A DNA stretch of 64,000 nt from Empedobacter tilapiae (GCF_004785645.1 NZ_SRPE01000009.1:121480-185479); one strand, 5' to 3'; shown: positions 36,909 through 45,409, counted from the first letter of the stretch. A program made the numbers and translations. Notes: generated by a model from the letters alone, not told the origin.

Positions 36909-36964
36909 GGGATACAAATGACGAATTTCGGGATACTTTAGAAAAGTAATAAAGCGTAATTTTA
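36909..36964 (+). promoter_or_regulatory. Direct repeat GGGATAC x2 and promoter of oleate hydratase gene
   Basis: GGGATAC occurs at 36909-36915 and 36930-36936, exactly 21 bp apart (two helical turns). A near-consensus -7 box TAATTTTA (7 of 8) is at 36957-36964. The second repeat thus sits at the -33 position, the class II arrangement for AraC-type activators. The AraC gene just upstream is the natural candidate. Confidence 0.5.
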
Positions 36965-36989
36965 TTGTAGAATCTTAAAATAAATAATT

Positions 36990-38939
36990 ATGGATAAAAT
37001 TACTTCAAAATTTGACAACGTTTTAAATCATTCTACTATCTACGGAAATATTGATCATCAACCAGATGCGAGTAAAGAGACACCAAGAAACACTCCAGAA
37101 AAGTCTTATCCTTTCTCTGATCAAATAGGAAATTACCAACGCAATAAAGGAATTCCTACAAAATCTTATAAGGACAGTAAGGTATATATTGTGGGAAGTG
37201 GTATTGCAGGTTTAGCTACTGCCTATTATTTTATTAGAGACGGACATTTCACTCCAGAGAATATAACATTTATAGAACAACTTCAGGTCGAAGGAGGTTC
37301 GTTAGATGGAGCTGGAAATGCAAAAGATGGTTACATAATTCGAGGAGGTCGAGAAATGGATTGTACCTACGAGAATTTATGGGATATCTTTCAAGACATT
37401 CCTGCATTAGAGTTACCAGAACCTTATAGTGTTTTAGACGAATATAGACTAGTAAATGATAATGACTCTAATTATTCTATTGCACGTTTAATTCATGAAA
37501 AAGGGAAAGTAAAAGACTTTAGTAAATTTGGTTTGAATAAGAAAGATCAATTAGCTATTATCAAACTTTTGTTGAAGAAAAAAGAAGAATTGGACGACAT
37601 AACGATTGAAGATTATTTTAATCAATCATTCTTAGAAAGTAATTTCTGGACATTTTGGCGTACAATGTTTGCCTTTGAGAATTGGCATAGTTTACTAGAA
37701 TTCAAATTATATATGCATCGCTTTTTACACGCGATTGATGGTTTAAATGATCTTTCTTCATTGGTGTTTCCTAAATACAATCAATACGACACTTTTGTTA
37801 CGCCATTAGGTAAATGGTTAAAAGAAAAAGGAGTAAAAATTCAGTTAAACACGCTGGTTAAAGATTTAGATTTATTGATTAATACAGAAGGAAAAGTAGT
37901 CAAAGGAATTATAACAGAACAAAATGGGAAAGATGTAATTATTCCTGTCACACCAAATGATTATGTTATTGTAACTACTGGTTCCATGACCGAAGATACT
38001 GCGTATGGAGATAATACAACAGCACCAGTTTTAGCGATAGATAATAATACAAGTGGTCAAAGTGCGGGATGGAAACTATGGAAAAACCTTTCTGCTAAAT
38101 CTCCTGTTTTTGGTCGTCCAGAAAAATTTTGTGGGAATATTGAAAAATCTTCATGGGAATCTGTTACTTTAACTTGTAAACCTTCTGCATTAGTAGAAAA
38201 ACTAAAAGAATATTCTGTTAATGATCCATATTCAGGTCAAACAGTTACAGGCGGAATTATTACAATTACAGATTCTAATTGGTTAATGAGTTTTACTTGT
38301 AATCGTCAACCACATTTCCCTACACAACCAGATGATATTTTAGTGCTTTGGGTTTATGCATTATTTATGGATAAAGAAGGAAACTACATCAAGAAAACAA
38401 TGCCTTCTTGTACAGGAAACGAAATCCTAACAGAATTATGCTATCATTTAGGAATTGAAGACCAAATAGACGACGTTATTGAGAATACAATCACACGTTC
38501 TGCTTATATGCCTTACATCACATCTATGTTTATGCCTAGAGCAAAAGGAGACCGCCCACAAGTAGTTCCAGATGAATGTAAGAATCTAGGCTTAGTAGGT
38601 CAATTTGTAGAAACCAATAACGATGTAGTTTTCACAATGGAAAGTTCTGTTCGTACCGCACGTATTGCAGTTTATGAATTACTTAATTTAAATAAGCAAG
38701 TTCCAGACATTAATCCATTACAATACGACATTCGCCATTTATTAAAAGCAACTAAAACGTTGAACGATGATAAACCATTTATGGGTGAAGGTTTATTAAA
38801 TAAAGTTTTAAAAGGAACTTATTTTGAACATATTCTACCTATTGGATCAGACTCACCACAAGAGGAAGAAGAAAAAGAATCTTTTCTAATAGAACAATTT
38901 GGTAAATTCAAAGAATGGGTAGGACATTTTAGAGGTTAA
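36990..38939 (+). CDS. ohyA: Oleate hydratase (FAD-dependent, MCRA family)
   Basis: This 649-residue flavoenzyme adds water to the C9-C10 double bond of oleic acid, giving 10-hydroxystearic acid. The FAD fold is at [17 protein letters not shown] (65-81). Catalytic residues fall exactly at the positions known for the Elizabethkingia meningoseptica enzyme: RGGREMD with Glu122, and KLYMHRF with Tyr241. Length is normal for the family. It is associated with the cytoplasmic side of the membrane and detoxifies unsaturated fatty acids. Regulation by the adjacent AraC-type protein through the paired GGGATAC sites is inferred. Confidence 0.92.
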   Translation: MDKITSKFDNVLNHSTIYGNIDHQPDASKETPRNTPEKSYPFSDQIGNYQRNKGIPTKSYKDSKVYIVGSGIAGLATAYYFIRDGHFTPENITFIEQLQVEGGSLDGAGNAKDGYIIRGGREMDCTYENLWDIFQDIPALELPEPYSVLDEYRLVNDNDSNYSIARLIHEKGKVKDFSKFGLNKKDQLAIIKLLLKKKEELDDITIEDYFNQSFLESNFWTFWRTMFAFENWHSLLEFKLYMHRFLHAIDGLNDLSSLVFPKYNQYDTFVTPLGKWLKEKGVKIQLNTLVKDLDLLINTEGKVVKGIITEQNGKDVIIPVTPNDYVIVTTGSMTEDTAYGDNTTAPVLAIDNNTSGQSAGWKLWKNLSAKSPVFGRPEKFCGNIEKSSWESVTLTCKPSALVEKLKEYSVNDPYSGQTVTGGIITITDSNWLMSFTCNRQPHFPTQPDDILVLWVYALFMDKEGNYIKKTMPSCTGNEILTELCYHLGIEDQIDDVIENTITRSAYMPYITSMFMPRAKGDRPQVVPDECKNLGLVGQFVETNNDVVFTMESSVRTARIAVYELLNLNKQVPDINPLQYDIRHLLKATKTLNDDKPFMGEGLLNKVLKGTYFEHILPIGSDSPQEEEEKESFLIEQFGKFKEWVGHFRG

Positions 38940-38985
38940 AATCACTATCAGTTCAATACTGATTATCAATAGTATTAAAAACAAT

Positions 38986-39021
38986 AAAGGCTTCTACATC
39001 ATTAAAGATGGAGAAGCCTTT
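38986..39021 (+). terminator. Probable terminator after oleate hydratase gene
   Basis: The stem AAAGGCTTCT with AGAAGCCTTT contains an inner CATC/GATG pairing. Only a weak T-rich tail follows. It lies 46 bp after the stop. Confidence 0.6.
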
Positions 39022-39106
39022 GTATTTATCTTATATTTTAAAAACTTATTATTATAAAAGTTTTTCTAGTTAACTATTCTCTCTAAATCATTCATTATAG
39101 AAGAAA

Positions 39107-40327
39107 TTATTTACTAATACTATTTTCGTAATCAGATAGATGTTTCCATATATCTTCTATTTCAGGCCACACATTATCAGTAAAATCAGTATCGGTATTC
39201 ACCAAAATTATTTTACCAATTTTAGTTGTAGGATTAAAATACATGGCAGTAAAAACTCCCGGATCAGAACCATTATGACCAATCATACTATTCTTAACTT
39301 TTAAGAAACCATCTCTAAACTCAATAAAAATTCCATAATTTTCTGTTTTTCCGTTATCTATAAATTCTTGTTTTTCAAACAGTTTTTTATAACTTTCTTT
39401 ACTCAACAATTTTCCATTTCCTTCATATCCTTTTATTAATTCAGATAAAAACAATCCTAAATCGTGACTAGATGTAATAAATCCTCCATCAGCATATGTT
39501 ATAAGTGAATATTCGGCAATCATTTTTTCTTTGTTTGCAAATAATCTTGTGCGTTTTGTAATGTCAATATCTTCAGATTTCCAACCTGAATGATGCATTT
39601 GTAATGGTCTTAATATATAATTTTGAGTAAAAGTTCGATAATCTTGTCCAATTGCAGATTCTATAACTAAAGCACAAAGAGCAGCAGCGATATTAGAATA
39701 CTCACGCTCTTCTCCAGGTTTCGAATTCAAAAACGTATTCTTTTTGTACCATTTTCCATTTTCACTCAAACTATTTTTCATGAAATCATGTAGAGATATA
39801 TTTGTTTCGGGTTTATTGAAATAATCGTAAACGCCTTCATTTTGATCATGTTTATCTTTAGCTAAAACATACGATTTTGCATAAATTTCATCTAAATCTG
39901 TAATTGAAGAAGTGTGATATGCCAAATGCTTAATCAATATCGGAACTTCAGGATGATTTGGATTGATAATTTTAAAAGGTAAATAATTATTGATTGGATC
40001 ATTAAGATTTAATTTCCCTAATTCTTGCGCTTTAAGTAAAGAAATACCGATTAATGTCTTAGATATTGAAGCTATATTTTGAGTTGTACTCGATGTATAT
40101 GTTTTATCTTCTTCAATATTTGTAAATCCAAATCCGTTTTCATAAATCAATCCCTTTTCGTTAACTACAGAAACCGAAAATCCTTTAATAGCATCTTGTT
40201 CACATGCTAATTCTAAGTTTTTAGTTAATTGATCATTTTTCGTGTCATAATTTTTTTTATTTTTCTGAAGAGTTTGACATGAAAAAAGTAAAGTTGAAGA
40301 GATGAGAATAAAAATTTTATAGTTCAT
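39107..40327 (-). CDS. Serine hydrolase lipoprotein, class C beta-lactamase fold
   Basis: This 406-residue lipoprotein has lipobox LLFSC (Cys about 17). It has the penicillin-binding/beta-lactamase motifs SISK (SxxK) in NIASISKTLIG, YSN in GEEREYSNIAAAL and a third motif near GHNGSDPGVF. Members act as D-aminopeptidases, esterases or peptidoglycan-related hydrolases; true beta-lactamase activity is not implied. It is probably anchored to the outer or inner membrane facing the periplasm. It is monocistronic and convergent with oleate hydratase. Confidence 0.75.
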   Translation of the reverse strand: MNYKIFILISSTLLFSCQTLQKNKKNYDTKNDQLTKNLELACEQDAIKGFSVSVVNEKGLIYENGFGFTNIEEDKTYTSSTTQNIASISKTLIGISLLKAQELGKLNLNDPINNYLPFKIINPNHPEVPILIKHLAYHTSSITDLDEIYAKSYVLAKDKHDQNEGVYDYFNKPETNISLHDFMKNSLSENGKWYKKNTFLNSKPGEEREYSNIAAALCALVIESAIGQDYRTFTQNYILRPLQMHHSGWKSEDIDITKRTRLFANKEKMIAEYSLITYADGGFITSSHDLGLFLSELIKGYEGNGKLLSKESYKKLFEKQEFIDNGKTENYGIFIEFRDGFLKVKNSMIGHNGSDPGVFTAMYFNPTTKIGKIILVNTDTDFTDNVWPEIEDIWKHLSDYENSISK

Positions 40328-40470
40328 ATTTCATGGTTTTTTATATTAAAGACGACAGTTTTTCAATTTAGTTACAGTTATTAATTTTATTTTTCCGCAA
40401 AACTAAACAAATTCTATCTCATTCAACAACATACAAATACACACAATTTAAAATACTCCCAACATCCCAC

Positions 40471-40493
40471 AAAAAAAGCTCTTATCAAAGAGC
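40471..40493 (-). terminator. Terminator overlapping the end of the HTH gene
   Basis: GCTCTT (40478-40483) pairs with AAGAGC (40488-40493), and seven A at 40471-40477 form the T-run on the minus strand. The loop contains part of the stop codon of the HTH gene. Confidence 0.75.
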
Positions 40494-40739
40494 CATTTGG
40501 TTAAAAAACTGTTTTGGATAATAATATTTATTACCCACCTTAAAAAAAGGAATTTTATTCATTTTCCTCATCCGATACAACGTTCTGTCACTTACGTTAA
40601 GCAAACTTTTCAGGTCTGCATTATCATAGAATTTCTGATTTTCCCCCAATAGTAGAAGAGTTTTTTGTAATTCCAATAACAGGAGTTTCATTTCCTTAAA
40701 TGCCTCTCCATTTTTTTGTAAAAATAGCTCATCGTCCAT
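40485..40739 (-). CDS. Small HTH protein, excisionase-like
   Basis: This is an 84-residue protein. The second half is a winged MerR/excisionase-type HTH (NADLKSLLNVSDRTLYRMRKMNKIPFFKVGNKYYYPKQF), preceded by a leucine-rich helix (about 15-35). Such proteins are very common in Bacteroidetes, often in accessory DNA and mobile elements, but no integrase or transposase is present here. The DNA target is unknown. It stands alone between two terminator-bounded genes. Confidence 0.75.
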   Translation of the reverse strand: MDDELFLQKNGEAFKEMKLLLLELQKTLLLLGENQKFYDNADLKSLLNVSDRTLYRMRKMNKIPFFKVGNKYYYPKQFFNQMAL

Positions 40740-40930
40740 TTATTTAGTTATTGATAAGTTTCACTAAACTACAACACAAATAAATAATAACCAAATATTT
40801 ACAAATTAAACAACAACTATTTACGCAAAATTAATTTATATTTTTACCTATTATTGTTATTTCATAACTACTTGCACAAGATAGTCTGTTAACCAATTTA
40901 AGAAGATCACTCCAACTCTCAAAACTACAA

Positions 40931-41572
40931 TTACACAACTGTATGCTCTCCAAGATAGATACTAGTACTTGCTATTGTTTTTGTTTGGCTGTTAAGAAAT
41001 GCCCAAAAATTAACTTTTTTACCATTGTAATATGTTGGTAATGGAATATTTACAACCAGTCCAGAACGCGATTCGATATTTTGAAAAACTTCAAACGAAT
41101 TTAGTTCCTCACAATAACACACAAGATTCACGATATCGGTAGACTTCGCATTTCCTTGTCCTGAATTATCTTCCCAATTCAATTCAAAACTATCTGTACC
41201 AACCAATTGTATCGTAGGTTGTAAAAAACCAACCAAATCTCCTTTCGAAATCAGCACACGCTCCAACACAATAATAGGCAAATCATTCACCATTTCCAAC
41301 GCATTACTCAGCATATAAGATGTCGCAATGTTGTAGCGCGATTTCAACCCAACTCTATTCCCAAAATACAGATTAAGAACTGGACGAATTGGTTGCAAGA
41401 AATCAATCACTTTCTTGAATTTGATCTGTTGCATCAGCTGCAAATCAGTAGGTCGCCTTTTCGATTTTTTTGGTAAACTGCGAATAATGTCCTTACCGCG
41501 CCAATTAACGCCTACTACAGTTCCCACTTTCCCTGAGAATCCACCAAGGATTCCTTTTTTAATTTCTGCCAT
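40931..41572 (-). CDS. DUF6266 family protein
   Basis: This is a 213-residue protein with no signal peptide. The N terminus MAEIKKGILGGFSGKVGTVVG followed by a WRGKDIIRSLPKKSKRRPTDLQL stretch is the hallmark of DUF6266 proteins of Bacteroidetes. The rest is predicted beta-rich (SFELNWEDNSGQGNAK, VVNIPLPTYYNGKKVNFWAF). The function is unknown. The basic, Gly-rich N terminus recalls phage-like structural or DNA-associated proteins, but that is speculation. Five helically phased TGTC repeats lie 75-120 bp upstream. Confidence 0.8.
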   Translation of the reverse strand: MAEIKKGILGGFSGKVGTVVGVNWRGKDIIRSLPKKSKRRPTDLQLMQQIKFKKVIDFLQPIRPVLNLYFGNRVGLKSRYNIATSYMLSNALEMVNDLPIIVLERVLISKGDLVGFLQPTIQLVGTDSFELNWEDNSGQGNAKSTDIVNLVCYCEELNSFEVFQNIESRSGLVVNIPLPTYYNGKKVNFWAFLNSQTKTIASTSIYLGEHTVV

Positions 41573-41646
41573 AATTGCAAGTTTTTTTGATTAATATTCA
41601 TAAAGTTAGCATCAGAAACAATATCATTTACAAAAACGCAATTTTG

Positions 41647-41690
41647 TGTCCGCATATGTCCAGTTCTGTCCACATTTGTCCAATTTTGTC
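41647..41690. promoter_or_regulatory. Five TGTC(C) repeats at exact 10-bp spacing
   Basis: TGTCC occurs at 41647, 41657, 41667 and 41677, and TGTCA at 41687. The intervening 5-bp spacers differ, so only the TGTCC core is kept. The periodicity places all on one DNA face. It lies 75-118 bp upstream of the DUF6266 start on the minus strand. Confidence 0.6.
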
Positions 41691-41835
41691 AATCAATATT
41701 TTATACAATAATAGTATTATAGCAAAACAAAAACTTCACTAAACCACTATTTATCATAGGTAGATAAGATTCATATTTCTAGTCGGTTTTTAGCTTGTTC
41801 GACCATCGTTCGACCATTGTTCGACGAATCTTCGG

Positions 41836-41948
41836 AAAAACGGCATTCTCGTCGAAGAACGGTCGAAGAAAACACGAGCGAAAGTGGGAGGAAATTTGTG
41901 AAATTGCAGTTTTTACAATAAAGGGTTTAATTGTATTTTTTTGGTATA
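41836..41948. repeat. Dispersed direct repeat, copy 1
   Basis: This 113-bp sequence (including CGAAGAACGGTCGAAGAAAA and AAAGTGGGAGGAAATTTGTG) recurs at 42882-42992 in the same orientation with roughly 85-90 % identity by eye. It is preceded by three TTCGAC repeats 11 bp apart (41798, 41809, 41820) that can pair with GTCGAA and GGTCGAA inside it, giving a branched stem-loop. Confidence 0.8.
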
Positions 41949-41952
41949 TTTG
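41945..41952 (+). promoter_or_regulatory. -7 box of the 274-residue lipoprotein gene
   Basis: TATATTTG matches TAnnTTTG perfectly, 53 bp before the ATG. It is partly within the dispersed repeat. The corresponding position in copy 2 reads TATATCTA and is probably inactive. Confidence 0.5.
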
Positions 41953-42004
41953 GAAATTTGATTCACTCAAAACTTGTTAGAATAAACAGAAACAAATTAA
42001 CACC

Positions 42005-42829
42005 ATGAAAAAATATCTTTACTTATTACTATTTATTTTATTTTGGTCATGTAATAACGAAGATGATGTTATTATTCCAGTTGAAAATAATACATTTACC
42101 GCATATCCAAAAGGTTATTTCGTATCTACTTATGAGGGATATGATACCATAAAATTAGAATATCAAAATAATAAAATTACCAAAAGAATTGGTGATTGGA
42201 TACAAACTAGCTCTGCTTCTGGTTATAGAACTATATTTTCTAAATTATTAGAAACTAATGTAGATTATTCTGGAAAAACTGCAAATCTTACCAAATTTTC
42301 TAAATTAGATTGGTATCAATATCTAAATGATACGCATGTTTATACATTTAATGGGCTACAAATTTCTGAGGCTACTTTGACCTATAGAGCAATACCAAAC
42401 TATACAGAAAAATATGTATATGTCTATGAAAATAATCAGATAAAGTATATCGATCTATTTGTAACTGATCATTATTTTACAAATGATTTGAGAAATCGTA
42501 GAAATTTTTACTTTAATACAAATGGAAATTTAGATAGTTTGGTTTACAGAGATGCAGACTATGATTTTTATAATGAAGATATCCCTCCGTATATTGATTA
42601 TAAAAAGAAAGAACGAAAAGTAACAACTTTCTCTAATTATGATCAATCGCAAAACCCATTTCAAAACTTAGGTGTTTTTACAGACTTATATTATAAATCT
42701 TTATCTAAAAATAACTTTCGTAAAACACAAACAAGAGAATATGATCAAGAAGGGAAACCTACTCTTAATGTTTCAGAATCTAGTTGGGACTATGAATATA
42801 TGAATGGTGAGGTTAGAGTTCTAAAATAA
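42005..42829 (+). CDS. Hypothetical lipoprotein
   Basis: This is a 274-residue lipoprotein with signal MKKYLYLLLFILFWSC (mature Cys 16) followed by NNEDD. The body is rich in Tyr, Asn and Asp, with repeated short beta-like segments of the type VYENNQIKYIDLF and FYFNTNGNLDSLVYRD, reminiscent of YD/RHS-like strand repeats in Bacteroidetes lipoproteins. I do not recognise a named family. It is flanked on both sides by copies of a 110-bp direct repeat, so the gene may be a mobile or duplicated cassette. Confidence 0.7.
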   Translation: MKKYLYLLLFILFWSCNNEDDVIIPVENNTFTAYPKGYFVSTYEGYDTIKLEYQNNKITKRIGDWIQTSSASGYRTIFSKLLETNVDYSGKTANLTKFSKLDWYQYLNDTHVYTFNGLQISEATLTYRAIPNYTEKYVYVYENNQIKYIDLFVTDHYFTNDLRNRRNFYFNTNGNLDSLVYRDADYDFYNEDIPPYIDYKKKERKVTTFSNYDQSQNPFQNLGVFTDLYYKSLSKNNFRKTQTREYDQEGKPTLNVSESSWDYEYMNGEVRVLK

Positions 42830-42881
42830 TACATGTTTTTTTCCTAAATTACTTACCTGTATGATTCATCAATATTTCAAC

Positions 42882-42992
42882 AAAAAGACATTCTCCTCGA
42901 AGAACGGTCGAAGAAAACACGAACGAAAGTGGGAGGAAATTTGTGGAATTATAGTTTTGCAACAAAGGGTTTGATTATGATTTTTTGGTATA
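42882..42992. repeat. Dispersed direct repeat, copy 2
   Basis: This is the second copy of the repeat at 41836-41948, same orientation, beginning 53 bp after the lipoprotein stop. It lacks the TTCGAC tandem repeats seen before copy 1. Confidence 0.8.
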
Positions 42993-43102
42993 TCTATTCT
43001 TAATATTACCAAATACAACTATTGTTGTTTTTTTAAGAAACTTTTGTATATTTAGTTTCACTAATATAGATATTAAGCAACATTTTATAACCACTATATC
43101 CC

Positions 43103-44063
43103 ATGAGAATTTTTTTTTTTTACTTTCTGTTTAATAATATTTACTTATTGCGTTCATGCACAAGATTTAGAAAATAATTTAACCAAAATAAATATCTCAG
43201 AGATAGTAGAAATTGGTAACTCAAAACAATTTATAAATATAAAAGGTAATGATGAAAAAAATCCAATTCTTTTAATTTTACATGGAGGTCCTGGTAAATC
43301 ATTATTGTCATTTGCTCCAAATTTTACAAATAAATTATTAAATGATTTTCTTGTTGTAAATTGGGATCAAAGAAATACTGGAGAAACTCTAAAATTAAAT
43401 AAATCTGATACTTCCATTAAACTGCTACAATCTGATGCACTAGAAGTTATTCAGTATTTAAAGAAAAAATATAATAAGAAGAAAATATTTTTACTGTCAC
43501 ATTCTTGGGGTTCAGTTATGGGATTTGAAATAGCACACAAACATCCGGAGTTAATTGCGGCTTACATTGCAGTAAGTCCAGTTATTGACGCAAACGAAAG
43601 TTCCAAACTTTTTATGCAGGATTTAAAATCTTGGGCTAATAAAACCAATAATAATCAAGCAATTAAAGAATTAAACGAAGTTAATCTACCTATTCAAACA
43701 AAAAATGATTTTTTTTACGCACAAAAATGGCTTTTTATTCATAACGGGGTTCAAGGAGTAGAAACAGAAGAATTCCGAAATTCTTATTATGAATGGATGG
43801 ATGAATGGTTTCCTATTTGGAAAGAAAATGCGAAAACAAATGTACCTTCCTCTTATCCCAATATTGAGTGCCCAATCTACTTTTTTATAGGAAGTGCTGA
43901 TAATCAAAGTTATCATACTTTGGCAAACAAATATTATAAAGAGTTAAAATCAAAAAATAAAAAATTATTTTGGTTTAGAAAATCTGGACATACAATTTTC
44001 AATACAGAACCTGTTAAACTTCAAAAATTATTTATAAAAATAAAAAATAAAAACGTTACCTAA
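43103..44063 (+). pseudogene. Alpha/beta hydrolase (prolyl-aminopeptidase-like), frameshifted at a T12 tract
   Basis: The ATG at 43103 opens MRIFFF, then a run of 12 T (43110-43121) shifts the frame. In the next frame the sequence continues TFCLIIFTYCVHAQDLENN, which completes a signal peptide, and then a full hydrolase: LHGGPGKSL (oxyanion motif of proline iminopeptidases), SHSWGSVMG (nucleophile Ser), GSADNQSYH (Asp) and KSGHTIF (His). With 11 or 14 T the reading frame would be intact. The gene may be phase-variable, rescued by slippage, or the victim of a sequencing error. Apart from this it is complete. The in-frame part without a signal runs from about 43107 to 44063. Confidence 0.75.
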
Positions 44064-44113
44064 CATTGGCAACTGTTGCGTAACTTGATATTTCAGACAA
44101 AAAATATAACCAC

Positions 44114-44143
44114 AAAAAAAGCTCCTTCTCAGGAGCTTTTTGG
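44114..44143. terminator. Bidirectional terminator
   Basis: AAAAGCTCCT with AGGAGCTTTT around a TCTC loop, with A- and T-runs on both sides. It separates the convergent hydrolase and MetX-like genes. Confidence 0.85.
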
Positions 44144-44144
44144 T

Positions 44145-44939
44145 TTATGCAACATTATTAATAAATTCTTTTTCGAGGATACCGTCTACTATTTTTTCAA
44201 CCTCATCGATATTGGCTTTCAATAATTCGTTGTTTTCTATTTGTTCTATTTCATGAAACTGCACATCTTTGTTAAACTCTTGCAGTTTGGCGTAATAACG
44301 TTTCAACTCAGCTTTGTTGAACAAATTTCCGTCCTTCACATAAATCACATGTATCTTCGATTTGATGTATTGCGAAACTTGCAATATATCGCCTCTATTG
44401 CGTGATATATCTATCGAATAGAAAATAGATTTCAGGTATTCGCTTTTGGCAGTTGGCTCTTTTACCAACCAATCTGTTGTTTTAGGACTTGCTGCTATCG
44501 GAATAATATTCAGCACCTTATTTGGGAACAAACAAGCCATTTCCCACGCTAATCCTCCACCTAAATCTGCACCAATAATGGCAAAAATCTCGTCTACTTC
44601 CAATTCAAATAACGTCAACCAAAACAACACCGCTACATCGCGTGCTGTAATGTGATCGCGTGGAATATAGTCGTACTTTATGGTTTGGGAAATGCCATTT
44701 CCAGGAATATCTATACAGATTACCGTATACTCATTAAGATCAATTGCTTTGTTTTTTCCCATGACCCCATCCCAATGATAGGTACAATCTGAATCTCCGT
44801 GTAAGGAATGGTTAATCAAAATGACTGGAGCAGTTCCTAATGGAAGTCCAAAAAGTTGAAATGTTACCGAAACATTGTTTAAGATTGTGTTGTCCTCTAA
44901 GGGCCAAACTGGGATCGTTAATTGTTGTAAACTTTGCAT
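44145..44939 (-). CDS. MetX-like alpha/beta hydrolase, probably catalytically altered
   Basis: This 264-residue cytoplasmic protein is clearly related to homoserine O-acetyltransferase: INHSLHGDSDCTYHWDGVMG, KAIDLNEYTVICIDIPGNG and AWEMACLFPNKVLNIIPIAASP all match MetX landmarks. However, the nucleophile elbow reads IGADLGGG where MetX has G-S-M-G-G, so Ser is replaced by Asp. The end region IENNELLKAN lacks the usual GHDAFL His. It is also shorter than MetX. It may be a non-catalytic partner or a hydrolase using Asp. A leader peptide and terminator upstream suggest attenuation control. Confidence 0.7.
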   Translation of the reverse strand: MQSLQQLTIPVWPLEDNTILNNVSVTFQLFGLPLGTAPVILINHSLHGDSDCTYHWDGVMGKNKAIDLNEYTVICIDIPGNGISQTIKYDYIPRDHITARDVAVLFWLTLFELEVDEIFAIIGADLGGGLAWEMACLFPNKVLNIIPIAASPKTTDWLVKEPTAKSEYLKSIFYSIDISRNRGDILQVSQYIKSKIHVIYVKDGNLFNKAELKRYYAKLQEFNKDVQFHEIEQIENNELLKANIDEVEKIVDGILEKEFINNVA

Positions 44940-44977
44940 TGTTTTTAATTTTATATTGGTAATTGTTGTTTTTGTTC

Positions 44978-45009
44978 AAAAAAAAATCCCCATCGAAACT
45001 CGACAGGGA
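44978..45009 (-). terminator. Attenuator-like terminator before the MetX-like gene
   Basis: On the minus strand, TCCCTGTCGA pairs with TCGATGGGGA (10 bp including two G-U) around a GTT loop, followed by nine T (A-run 44978-44986). It is 39 bp upstream of the MetX-like ATG and downstream of the promoter and leader ORF, so it should stop most transcripts before the gene unless relieved. Confidence 0.75.
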
Positions 45010-45041
45010 ACATAAAATATATTAAAAAATAAAATCTCTTT

Positions 45042-45119
45042 TTAGTATACATGACTTTCCCACGTCTGGATATTCCAAACCTGTTTGCGAATCGACATAT
45101 ATAAGCACGTAAACTTCAT
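45042..45119 (-). CDS. Candidate leader peptide, 25 residues
   Basis: This is a short ORF between a strong promoter and an intrinsic terminator. It begins MKFTCLYMSIRK and ends TWESHVY; it contains two Trp and a second in-frame Met at residue 8. Its ATG is about 14 nt after the predicted transcription start. The order promoter, peptide, terminator, gene is that of transcription attenuation. The amino acid sensed is not obvious (two Trp, three Tyr/His near the end). It has no export signal. Confidence 0.5.
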   Translation of the reverse strand: MKFTCLYMSIRKQVWNIQTWESHVY

Positions 45120-45139
45120 TTTTTAATTACTTTGTTATT

Positions 45140-45169
45140 CAAATGTATAAAATAATTTTCGGCAAACAA
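45140..45169 (-). promoter_or_regulatory. Promoter of the leader/MetX-like transcript
   Basis: On the minus strand TTG (45167-45169) is followed after 19 bp by TACATTTG (complement of 45140-45147), a full match to the Bacteroidetes -33/-7 consensus. The start is expected near 45133. Confidence 0.7.
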
Positions 45170-45281
45170 TTAATTTTTTCTTAATTATTTGTAAAATTTT
45201 CTAAATCTCTATTTTTAATAACGAAGTCGTCTCCCTAAACTCATTTTAGAGTCACATCTAATTCAGAACATAAAAATTATA

Positions 45282-45409
45282 ACCACATAGAGACATAATT
45301 ATAACTAGAGACGAATAGATATACAATAGTTTTCATCTACGATGAAAATACTATGTTTGAACTACTGATTTTGATACCAAATCATCTATTACGATGTATC
45401 TATGTGGTA
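45282..45409. repeat. MITE-like element with 15-bp terminal inverted repeats
   Basis: ACCACATAGAGACAT (45282-45296) and ATGTATCTATGTGGT (45395-45409) are inverted repeats with one mismatch. The 128-bp interior has a second hairpin, TTTTCATC TAC GATGAAAA (about 45329-45347). There is no coding capacity. Its size and termini fit a non-autonomous mobile element or a dispersed intergenic repeat. Confidence 0.55.

Larger units (their letters stand above)
41573..42004. other. Intergenic region with two unusual repeat elements
   Basis: This 432-bp stretch holds the phased TGTCC repeats (41647-41690), 11-bp TTCGAC tandem repeats (41798-41827), the first copy of a 110-bp dispersed repeat (41836-41948) and the promoter of the downstream lipoprotein. 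Short ORFs on both strands across the dispersed repeat have no recognisable protein features. Confidence 0.6.

Noticed and set aside
39107..40327. Antibiotic-resistance beta-lactamase
   Set aside because: The SxxK and YSN motifs are shared by many esterases and peptidases of this fold; the lipoprotein shows no feature specific to AmpC.
41779..41980. Short overlapping ORFs on both strands
   Set aside because: They run through a dispersed repeat with internal inverted repeats, overlap each other on opposite strands, and show no protein features.
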